50,037 nucleotides of DNA from Limosilactobacillus ingluviei DSM 15946 (GTDB lineage: Bacteria > Bacillota > Bacilli > Lactobacillales > Lactobacillaceae). The stretch is from assembly GCF_001435775.1 (NCBI RefSeq), contig NZ_AZFK01000048.1, positions 1 through 50,037 of the forward strand, written 5' to 3'. Position numbers and translations under genes: made by a program. Positions 26,935 to 33,854 of this stretch are shown here, in pieces. How positions within the stretch are numbered: the stretch's first letter is position 1; each line of letters opens with the position of its first letter. Below the pieces are notes generated by a model, which made no database searches, was not told where the DNA came from, and was given only the letters and a program-made list of their open reading frames with translations.

Positions 26935-27708
26935 TTACACCTCCTTCTTTCTGTACACCAATATTCCAATGAACACTGTGATTGCGAGGAAAATCAATAT
27001 ATAACCTATCATCACAGGCGTTGGAACGACATATAAGTTAAACTTTTCCAAGCGTTCCTCTAAAGGAAAATATCCAAGATACCATCGAAATACCATTACA
27101 ATTGGCAACACTCCTATTTTCGATTTCAGAAGCACCTCTCCTCCGGGGCCAGTGCATAAGTATGCCAATGCAAAGCAAATTACTCCATAGATAAATGACG
27201 CAATATTGGATACTGTAAAATTTTTGCCAAACGTAATGACAAATAGCACGACTGGCATGGAACAAGTAAAAATAAATACACCACTTAAAATGCTAAATAA
27301 TATAAATGAAGATGCGTTCGTGGCATTTCCAATCATGAAAGCAAATAATATACTTGCACTCAGCTCTAATAAGCAGTAAATAATCGCCAGTATCATAAGC
27401 ATAATACACTTTGATAGAAAGATTTTTGTCCTGCTGACCGGTACAGTCAGTATATTTTTTAAAACATCGTTTTCATCTTCTGTTAAGAAAATAATTGTCG
27501 ATAACACCCCTAATACACAAGGCAAAAATAGCATTTCTCCAAATATAAATACCATTCTGAATAACATGTAAAATGCTTGTTGCTGCCTAAGAGCAAGAAA
27601 CAAAACGGGAAGCGGAAAAAGGCAGGCTACACCCATTGTTAAAGTGATAAATTTTCTTCTCTTTAACTTTTGAAACTCACACAGTACCAAATCAAGCAAT
27701 GCCCTCAC
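26935..27708 (-). CDS. ABC transporter permease, lantibiotic-immunity type (257 aa)
   Basis: The partner permease, homologous in layout to the next gene: cytoplasmic elbow LVLCEFQKLKRRKF, then six hydrophobic segments. It overlaps the end of the ATPase gene by 17 bases, so translation is probably coupled. SpaE/MutE-type proteins of this size occur as heteromeric pairs with a SpaF-like ATPase, which fits this cluster. No lantibiotic structural or modification gene is nearby, so resistance rather than producer immunity is more likely. Confidence 0.85.
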   Translation of the reverse strand: MRALLDLVLCEFQKLKRRKFITLTMGVACLFPLPVLFLALRQQQAFYMLFRMVFIFGEMLFLPCVLGVLSTIIFLTEDENDVLKNILTVPVSRTKIFLSKCIMLMILAIIYCLLELSASILFAFMIGNATNASSFILFSILSGVFIFTCSMPVVLFVITFGKNFTVSNIASFIYGVICFALAYLCTGPGGEVLLKSKIGVLPIVMVFRWYLGYFPLEERLEKFNLYVVPTPVMIGYILIFLAITVFIGILVYRKKEV

Positions 27709-28615
27709 CTCCTGTAATTTTCTTGAAGTAATCTTCTAATGATTCTTCAAATAGATAAGCCTTATGCACATCAATTCCACTTTCTACGAATGCTTTGTTC
27801 ATTTTTGCGATTGGCAAATTCGTGTCGTATACCTCAATATTTTCTTTACCGGAAATCTTAAAGTTATCCGTTTTAAATACTTCCTGCAAGATTATCGAAG
27901 CCTGACCAACATCTGAAAGCTGGAACTGAATAGATACTTTATTTTTATTTTCCAATTCCTCAAGACTGGATTCCTCTAATAAAGTTCCATGGTCAATAAT
28001 CCCTATATCATCTGCTACCAAAGCTATTTCCGATAGAATGTGGCTTGAAATCAAAATCGTTTTTCTTCGTTCTTCAGACAAACTTCGTATCAGTTTTCTA
28101 ACTTCTGCTATTCCAATAGGATCTAACCCGTTGATAGGCTCATCTAAGATTAGCAGTTCAGGATCGTGCATGACCGCCAAAGCAATGGCAAGCCTTTGCT
28201 TCATACCAAGTGAATACTCTGAAAAAAGCTTCTTATTCTCATTGTTTAAACCAACCAGCGTCAGTGCTTCCTCTATTGCATTTTTCTTTGTGACACCACG
28301 CATTCTGGCAAACAACTTTAAATTTTCATATCCGGTCAAATTCGGATAAAATCCGGGTGTTTCAATCAAATTCCCTACTCTTGGCAAGATTTTATGCAAG
28401 TCCTTTTTTACATTCATACCGAAAACAAATGTTTCGCCCTCACTTGCTGAAGTGAGTCCAAGCAGAATTTTCATAAGGGTACTTTTACCGGCACCATTTC
28501 TACCTAATAAACCATAAATAGAACCTTGCCTCACATGAATATTAATGTCCGCCAGAGCTTTCTGCTCTCCATAGAATTTCGTTAAATGATTTGTTTCAAT
28601 AATGTATTTACTCAT
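27692..28615 (-). CDS. ABC transporter ATP-binding protein, BcrA/SpaF-like (307 aa)
   Basis: ATPase of the exporter. Walker A GRNGAGKST at about 38-46, Q-loop near 87, signature YSLGMKQRL at about 135-143 and Walker B LLILDEPINGLDP at about 156-168, with switch His in ISSH. The C-terminal 80 residues form the accessory domain typical of antibiotic-peptide exporters. AGGAGG lies before the ATG. It is the first gene of an ATPase-permease-permease operon that begins downstream of a tandem repeat likely bound by the adjacent response regulator. Confidence 0.9.
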   Translation of the reverse strand: MSKYIIETNHLTKFYGEQKALADINIHVRQGSIYGLLGRNGAGKSTLMKILLGLTSASEGETFVFGMNVKKDLHKILPRVGNLIETPGFYPNLTGYENLKLFARMRGVTKKNAIEEALTLVGLNNENKKLFSEYSLGMKQRLAIALAVMHDPELLILDEPINGLDPIGIAEVRKLIRSLSEERRKTILISSHILSEIALVADDIGIIDHGTLLEESSLEELENKNKVSIQFQLSDVGQASIILQEVFKTDNFKISGKENIEVYDTNLPIAKMNKAFVESGIDVHKAYLFEESLEDYFKKITGGEGIA

Positions 28616-28683
28616 CCCTAGACCTCCTAAGTTTTCTTATCACGGAAAAGTTTATCATCCAGACATTACACAAACCTGATAGC

Positions 28684-28705
28684 AACCTTGCAATAACCTT
28701 GCAAT
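28684..28705 (-). promoter_or_regulatory. Tandem 11-bp repeat upstream of the ABC operon
   Basis: AACCTTGCAAT is repeated exactly at 28684-28694 and 28695-28705 (on the operon's strand ATTGCAAGGTT twice), followed by a weaker third unit. One-turn spacing is the usual form of an OmpR-family regulator site. It lies about 70 bases before the ATPase start codon. Confidence 0.65.
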
Positions 28706-28715
28706 TATGAAAAGA

Positions 28716-28748
28716 AAATCTCACGTCCATAAGAAAAACGTGAGATTT
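28716..28748 (-). terminator. Terminator after the sensor kinase gene
   Basis: AAATCTCACGT and ACGTGAGATTT pair around an 11-base loop and are followed by a T-run on the minus strand (AAAAGAAAA on plus). It separates the regulatory operon from the ABC operon. Confidence 0.85.
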
Positions 28749-28751
28749 CAA

Positions 28752-29660
28752 CTATTTGCCAAACTCAATTTTAAAAAGCGTAAACTGATTGGGAATACTT
28801 TCTACAAGGATTGTTCCTTTCATAAGCTGAGCAAGCTCATACGCAATGGATAAGCCAAGACCACTGCTATTTCCTCTGCGTGAAGGATTACATTTATATA
28901 ATCGCTCAAAAACATGACCAATGCTTTCTTCAGGAATACCAATACCGTTATCTTTAATTGTCACACTGACCTTTCCGCTATCATCATCAATCCGAATCTC
29001 TACTTTGTCGGCATGACTATGGGAAATTACATTTTGAACAATATTCCCAAATATACGGTAATACGCATTTTTATCGAGTAAAACCCTTGATGGATATTCC
29101 GGTATATCCACCATATATTCCATTTTTCTTTCTTCAAAAACGGGAATCCAGTTGACCAAATAGCTTCGAGTCAATTCATTTATATCCACACTCTCGAAGT
29201 ATAAGGCATATTCCTTTGAATTTAATTTAAACCATTCAAACATACTATCTGTATAAGAGCTAAGATCCGCTGCTTTTTCTCTTATCACTTCTAAATATGC
29301 TTCTTTTTCTTCTCCAACTACAGTTCCATTTTTTATTGCATCTAAATACGCACGTATTACCGTCAGAGGTGTACGTATATCATGGGAGAAGCTTGTCAGC
29401 AGCTGATTGGTCGTTTTTTCTTTTACTCTCAGTTGCGAAATTTGATCTTCATAATCTGCAATTGTATGGTTAATGCGAAAAGCAACAGGTGATAGAAAAT
29501 CTCGTGGTTTCGATAATATTCTCCTATTGCCGTTACCACTATCTACATCCATCAAAACCTCTACGATTTCATTCATGCTTTTTTTCAACTTGTAGTATTG
29601 AAAAACTCCAAAAAGAACGACAGTCAGCAAAATTATAATTACAAAAATATATAGATTCAT
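28752..29660 (-). CDS. Sensor histidine kinase (302 aa)
   Basis: Membrane sensor of the two-component system. From the ATG at 29660 (AGGAGG upstream, one base after the regulator's stop) the protein begins MNLYIFVII with a single membrane helix (residues 2-22) and almost no extracellular loop. It continues with HAMP-like coil, H-box FSHDIRTPLTVIRAYL (His near 106), N-box FGNIVQNVISH, G1 DNGIGIP and G2 SSGLGLS. This is the intramembrane-sensing architecture common next to antibiotic-peptide transporters. An upstream start at 29705 would overlap the regulator gene and has no RBS. Confidence 0.88.
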   Translation of the reverse strand: MNLYIFVIIILLTVVLFGVFQYYKLKKSMNEIVEVLMDVDSGNGNRRILSKPRDFLSPVAFRINHTIADYEDQISQLRVKEKTTNQLLTSFSHDIRTPLTVIRAYLDAIKNGTVVGEEKEAYLEVIREKAADLSSYTDSMFEWFKLNSKEYALYFESVDINELTRSYLVNWIPVFEERKMEYMVDIPEYPSRVLLDKNAYYRIFGNIVQNVISHSHADKVEIRIDDDSGKVSVTIKDNGIGIPEESIGHVFERLYKCNPSRRGNSSGLGLSIAYELAQLMKGTILVESIPNQFTLFKIEFGK

Positions 29661-29661
29661 A

Positions 29662-30366
29662 TTAGGTCTGCCTCCTATATTTTTTATTAAATCTATAGCC
29701 GACACCCTTTACCGTTTCTATATAGTCATTCATATTTGTAACAGTTTGCAGCTTCTTTCGTAGTCTACTGATCACTGCCATGATGTTGTTATCATCGTAA
29801 ATATACTCATCCTTCCATACGGATTCGTAAATAGATTGCTTCGTTAAAATTTTACCCTGATTTTTTGCTAAGAAAAATAGAATCTCATACTCCTTTGGAT
29901 GTAGTTCACAGATACCGAATTCACCATGTACAGAGCGGTCATCAGGAAGGATCTTCAGACCATCAAAGCATATTTCTGCATTTACTTCTTCAATCCCATT
30001 AAATACAGTGTAGCGACGAATCAAAGATAAAATTCTAACAACAAGTTCTGGCAGCTCAAATGGTTTCGTTAGATAATCATCCGCACCGGTTCTAAATCCT
30101 TCGATTTTTAGGATACTGTCTGTTCTTGCAGTAAGCATTAGTATAGGGATATTGCTAAATTCTCGAATTTGTCGAAGGGTTTCAAAGCCGTCCATACCCG
30201 GAAGCATGACATCCAGCACAACCGCCTGATAGTTGCCAGATTTTAGCTTAGAAATTCCTTCTAACCCAGACTCGCAAAAATCCAATGCGACATCTTCCGC
30301 AGCCATAGCTTTTTTTATGACATCACATAGCCTCAAATCATCATCTATCATTAAAATATTGTTCAA
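29662..30366 (-). CDS. OmpR/PhoB-family response regulator (about 234 aa)
   Basis: Receiver domain at the N-terminus (MIDDD acidic pocket, phospho-acceptor in VVLDVMLPGMDG, Thr in LMLTARTD, Lys in YLTKPF) and a winged-helix effector domain at the C-terminus (ending NDYIETVKGVGYRFNKKYRR). GGGGTGA lies just before the TTG at 30366, which I prefer; an ATG six codons upstream (30384) lacks an RBS. Its probable target is the 11-bp tandem repeat in front of the ABC operon. Confidence 0.88.
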   Translation of the reverse strand: MNNILMIDDDLRLCDVIKKAMAAEDVALDFCESGLEGISKLKSGNYQAVVLDVMLPGMDGFETLRQIREFSNIPILMLTARTDSILKIEGFRTGADDYLTKPFELPELVVRILSLIRRYTVFNGIEEVNAEICFDGLKILPDDRSVHGEFGICELHPKEYEILFFLAKNQGKILTKQSIYESVWKDEYIYDDNNIMAVISRLRKKLQTVTNMNDYIETVKGVGYRFNKKYRRQT

Positions 30367-30402
30367 ATAAATCACCCCAGCCATATCATTTTATTATTTA
30401 CT

Positions 30403-30909
30403 CTAAATATCCAAAAACTCATAAGGTTTTGCCGAAAGACAAGATTCGCAGCACTCAGCAAGATACGCATCCTTCTCCTTTAGGCTCTCTATATCCGGAT
30501 ATACGTTTAATACTCTGTCCCCCAGATTCCAAAAATCATATGACCAAGACTGCGGGTTTTCCCATACGTGTGGATTCCCTTTCGCCCAATCCGGAAGCTC
30601 CTTACGAACCTTGGTTGCCACTGCAAGCTGGCCTTTTGCAGTTTTGTAAATCGTATCAATCCTTATTCCACCGTCTACCGGACGTTCTACACGAGTAATC
30701 TCCATACCATAGAACATTACCTTTCTTCTTACCCCTTTTTCATAGAGGTTTAACTCAATCTTGTCATATCCTTCACTTTTGTTGCGTTGAACACTTAGAA
30801 AGTCCTGAAGTGCTTGTATCACAGCGGCAGAAACACTTCCGGCGTACTTGGCAGCATCATCAAATAGGTGTAGATCTGCTTCTGCAACATAAATATTTTT
30901 TGTAGCCAT
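30403..30909 (-). CDS. EXLDI-family protein (168 aa)
   Basis: Soluble protein ending in E-F-L-D-I, the C-terminal signature after which the EXLDI family is named. Residues 5-42 (YVAEADLHLFDDAAKYAG..) look like a ribbon-helix-helix-type segment, and the rest is a Trp-rich domain (WENPQSWSYDFW). It is the first gene of the operon with the response regulator and kinase; AGGAGG precedes the ATG. Family members are seen beside ABC or two-component genes, but I know no proven function. Because its promoter carries a strong palindrome over the -10 box and its N-terminus could bind DNA, it may repress its own operon; that is inference. Confidence 0.75.
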   Translation of the reverse strand: MATKNIYVAEADLHLFDDAAKYAGSVSAAVIQALQDFLSVQRNKSEGYDKIELNLYEKGVRRKVMFYGMEITRVERPVDGGIRIDTIYKTAKGQLAVATKVRKELPDWAKGNPHVWENPQSWSYDFWNLGDRVLNVYPDIESLKEKDAYLAECCESCLSAKPYEFLDI

Positions 30910-30954
30910 AACTATACCTCCTTATTTTTGTAACTTGTATCTGAAGTTTAGTAT

Positions 30955-31002
30955 CTATATGATTATAAACATAATTATAATCATATAGAAGTATTTTGTC
31001 AA
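30955..31002 (-). promoter_or_regulatory. Consensus promoter with palindromic operator before the EXLDI operon
   Basis: On the minus strand TTGACA (30997-31002) and TATAAT (30974-30979) are spaced by 17 bases, a full consensus promoter. The palindrome CTATATGATTATAA (30955-30968) / TTATAATCATATAG (30975-30988) has 14-bp arms and a 6-base centre and covers the -10 box, an ideal repressor site. Confidence 0.85.
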
Positions 31003-31129
31003 GATAGGCCTGTCTTTCCATCATTATGATGTTAAAGACTGTGATTCTTCACTGAATAGTGATAGCCTAATATCAAAATGCAATATATAAAGTTCTTAAT
31101 TTTTACAATAGAGTAGGGTGAATTCTTAT

Positions 31130-31788
31130 ATCTCACCCTCTCATTACACCGTACGTACGGGTCTCGTATACGGCGTTACATCATTATAGACTCAAGCGTT
31201 GTTTCTCATATAGTACTTTAGTGGGTTGATTAGTGCGTTTTTGTTCCCTAATTTTCTTCTCTAGCACTTCTGGCAATAGAAGGAAGTTGACGACGCTCAT
31301 CCCACATTGTCTATATAATCCTAATCTACTGTTCGCTACTTGTCGTATTTATTCATCAGATATATTAACACTTTAGATGGTTTCTTAGTTGGCTCAGGCG
31401 CTTATACTTAGTCTTGGGCCTTTTCCACATTTTCATGATACTTTCTGAGATTAATCCATCATCCATCATCCATTATCCCTACTCTTAGAAAGTTTCTGAT
31501 AAGGTTATGTGTTGGCGCTTTGTTAAACTTTTCTCTTAAGATTGATATTAGCTTATCATGGTTTACTGTTTCGAAATATTTCTCAATATCTATATCAATG
31601 ATCCATTCATATCCTTCGTTTAGATATAGGGTAGTCTGTTCTATAGCCATATAATCACTCTGATTTGGTCTAAAACCATAACTGTATTCGCTAAAATATC
31701 TTTCATATCCTTTAGATAGTACTTGTGCAACAGCTTATTGCACTATTCTGTCTACAACAGTGGGAATACCTAAGGGTGGTGTGGGCCC
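31130..31788 (-). mobile_element. Decayed group II intron remnant
   Basis: The minus strand carries a fragment of intron-encoded reverse transcriptase. Further downstream, CGCCGTATACGAGACCCGTA followed by CGTACGGTGTAATGAGAG (31139-31177) has the paired-stem form of intron domain V. The 5' part is missing, cut by the IS3-type element at 31789. Confidence 0.65.
31459..31788 (-). pseudogene. Group II intron reverse transcriptase fragment
   Basis: Reading leftwards from 31788, the frame gives PLGIPTVVDRIVQ, a stop (TAA), then AVAQVLSKGYERYFSEYSYG, FRPNQSDYMAIEQ and YEWIIDIDIEKYFETVNHDK, the conserved blocks of a group II intron RT. It ends in stops after VGIMDDG. The YADD active-site block is absent. 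The region is dead as a gene. Confidence 0.8.
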
Positions 31789-32986
31789 TGTTAAGTAGAT
31801 ACTAAAAAAATATAAAATTTATGCAGCTTGATTTCGGTATTCTACCAGAGTTAGGCTGTTTAATTTCCATTGATAACTTTTAGTGTTGTAGTAAGTAACA
31901 TAGTCGTTAATACCAGCTACTAATTCTTTATAGGTTGTGAAAGTCTTGTCGTAGTGATACTCATCTTTAAAGTGGCTCTAAAAACTTTCCATAGGTGCGT
32001 TATCAATACATCTACCTACTCGTGACATACTACGAGTTATCCCCGCTTTAGCTACCTCACGGGCATATTCTTTTGATGTGTACTGAAAACCACGGTCGCT
32101 ATGTAGTATGGGGGTTGCCTCAGGATTTTTGTCTAAAGCTTGGTGAAGAGTCTTCATAACTAAAGGATTATCGTTAGTTTTACTTACAACCCAACTTATT
32201 ATCTGACCTCCACATAAATCTTTTATAGTGCTAAAATAGGCTTTATACTCCTTTTTTCCATACTTCAAGAAAGTAACAAGAGGGCATTCTCCACTTCTAA
32301 GCGTTGAATTTTAGCTTTGGCTTCACGAAGCTCCAATTCCAGTTTTCGGAATCCGTTAATTCGGACAAATCACGCTTCTCAAACTGTTTACCCTGATTAT
32401 CCTTGAGTCCATTTTTCCCTTTAGCGAGATATTTTTTAACCCAGTTATATACTTGTTGGTAAAAAACGTTATACTTCTTGGCAGTAGCGGAATAATTTTT
32501 ATCATGTTCAATGGTATATATGGTAATTTCAATCCGTTCTTCAAATGTTGTTTTACGTCCAGCTTTCATTCGCGTAGATCCTCCGTTAGTGGCTTTGATT
32601 TCTTTACCACTATTATACTGAGAAATCCATCTCCGTAGTACAGAATCAAAAGAGATATTGTATTTAACACAACATTCTAATGATGAAAATTTTCCTGATA
32701 AATAATTACTAACAACTGCACGTTTAAGTTCTAGCGGATATTTTCTCTGTGTATGTGACTTTTTTAATCCATCTATACCATTATTTTGTAAGAGCTAATC
32801 CAAATTTTCAATGTAGGAACTATAGTCCCAAACTTTCTAGCTACTTCAGTGTAGAAATAATTTCCAGATAAATACATCTCAACAGTTTCAATACGTTGTT
32901 TCCATGTGAAATTTGTTCTTTTTGACAATATAAAAACCCCCTTCAGAGTAAGATACAGAATTTACATATTTCTGTGTCTACTCTAA
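31789..32986 (-). mobile_element. Degenerate IS3-family element (IS150-like)
   Basis: Ends resemble each other: TGTTAAGTAGATACTAAAA at 31789 and, inverted, CCTTTAGAGTAGACACAG near 32975-32990. The length of about 1.2 kb and the orfA/orfB order fit IS3. It is inserted into the group II intron remnant. Both reading frames are broken. Confidence 0.7.
31815..32938 (-). pseudogene. IS3-family transposase orfA/orfB remains
   Basis: From the right, an HTH start (MSKRTNFTWKQRIETVEMYL) is broken by stops. A second HTH block (KAGRKTTFEERIEITIYTIE, 32297-32569) follows, then an rve integrase block (ILHSDRGFQYTS, AGITRSMSRVGRCIDNAPME; 31978-32268). After MESF the usual Trp codon is TAG, then SHFKDEYHYD continues in frame to YRNQAA. 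The first half of orfB is missing. There is no possibility of active transposase. Confidence 0.8.
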
Positions 32987-33052
32987 AGGGAGCATATCAT
33001 ATTCAGTTGTAAAGGACTTTTATATATTTTTTCGATTTTGGGGTAAAAAAAA

Positions 33053-33081
33053 AGTGAGCAACTGTTTTTCGACTGCTCACT
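33053..33081 (-). terminator. Terminator of the small membrane protein gene
   Basis: AGTGAGCA and TGCTCACT pair around a 13-base loop, followed on the minus strand by a run of nine T. Confidence 0.85.
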
Positions 33082-33133
33082 ATAGCTTTATTATTCTATA
33101 GACTAGAATTTACTTATTTCAAACTGAAGAAAT

Positions 33134-33562
33134 TTATGGCCGTTTTGTAATGATATATAACTTATTTCTTAAAAACAATAATGTGATACTAATATAAAGT
33201 ACCCATACTCCTGGAAGCAATATCATATAAATCAAATGATTTGAAATATACTGCCTAATAGAAGATATCCCCATAATTGCAATGAATATGAATGTAAGGA
33301 GCAACATTAGATATGTACAAATTAGCCAAACCGTATTGAGTTTATACTCAATAAAAAATTCTCCATCTTCATTTAACTTGAGTATATTACTTCTGATTCC
33401 AAAAAAATCCTTTACATAAACTTCGTCCTGTGCTTCATCTGTTTTAAATTGGTTATCAATTAAAACCCCAATTCTCCCTTTAACTTTTCCATTAATTACA
33501 AAATATTTGGTGCTTCGATCATCAATAAATGTAAAATTTCTTTTTACATGAATCGTCTTCAT
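33134..33562 (-). CDS. Hypothetical membrane protein (142 aa)
   Basis: I do not recognise the family. Residues 1-75 are hydrophilic and beta-rich with charged turns; two hydrophobic helices follow at about 76-98 and 109-132, ending in a short basic tail (RNKLYIITKRP). AGGAGG sits before the ATG and a good terminator follows, so it is a self-contained transcription unit. It lies inside the composite insertion next to a peptide-antibiotic resistance module, so an immunity-type role is conceivable but nothing in the sequence shows it. Confidence 0.65.
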   Translation of the reverse strand: MKTIHVKRNFTFIDDRSTKYFVINGKVKGRIGVLIDNQFKTDEAQDEVYVKDFFGIRSNILKLNEDGEFFIEYKLNTVWLICTYLMLLLTFIFIAIMGISSIRQYISNHLIYMILLPGVWVLYISITLLFLRNKLYIITKRP

Positions 33563-33631
33563 AACGTGTACCTCCTGAATTTAATCATTGAATTTCCTTG
33601 TAACACAAACTTTTACTGTCAAGGGCGGAAT

Positions 33632-33670
33632 GAAATTGTACAAAAATGGCGGTTTAAATTGTACAATTTC
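33632..33670. repeat. 12-bp inverted repeat
   Basis: GAAATTGTACAA (33632-33643) and TTGTACAATTTC (33659-33670) are perfect inverted arms around a 15-base centre containing GGCGG. The pattern resembles repeated terminal motifs of IS21-type elements, but no transposase is left, so this is a guess. Confidence 0.5.
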
Positions 33671-33698
33671 ATATCCACTTATCCTTTAGATTGTTCTT

Positions 33699-33840
33699 CT
33701 GAAACTTGAAAGCATGAAATAGCGGGAAGTATCCACTATTTCATGCTTTCAAGTTTCAGAAACTAATTTAATGCAGTGATATCCCGCTTATATCAAGGGA
33801 ATAGGGAATTTTTATGCTCTTTTTTGCTTTCAAGTTTCAG
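33699..33840 (+). mobile_element. MITE-like internal-deletion derivative of the IS4-type element
   Basis: 142 bp carrying three copies of the terminal motif. 33699-33759 is a 61-bp hairpin with CTGAAACTTGAAAGC at one end and its complement at the other (24-bp arms, 13-base loop), equal to the inner end of the left copy. 33761-33840 is the 3' end of the IS, inverted relative to 7386-7465. The whole transposase gene is missing. It forms the right border of the composite insertion. Confidence 0.8.
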
Positions 33841-33854
33841 AAAATAATTTAAAA

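Larger units (their letters stand above)
7386..33840. mobile_element. 26.5-kb composite insertion bounded by inverted IS4-type ends
   Basis: The outer 80 bases on the left (7386-7465) are the exact reverse complement of 33761-33840 on the right, as far as I can read them, both ending in CTGAAACTTGAAAGC. The host sequence AAAATAA is present at 7379-7385 and again at 33841-33847, as expected for a target duplication. Cargo is a Tn916-like element with tet(M) and tet(L), an ABC/two-component resistance module and decayed intron and IS3 sequences. One transposition of the whole unit explains the duplication; independent IS insertions followed by recombination are possible. Confidence 0.75.

Noticed and set aside
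26158-30909. Calling the ABC/two-component module a lantibiotic biosynthesis cluster
   Set aside because: There is no precursor peptide, no dehydratase or cyclase and no exporter with a peptidase domain; only resistance-type genes are present.
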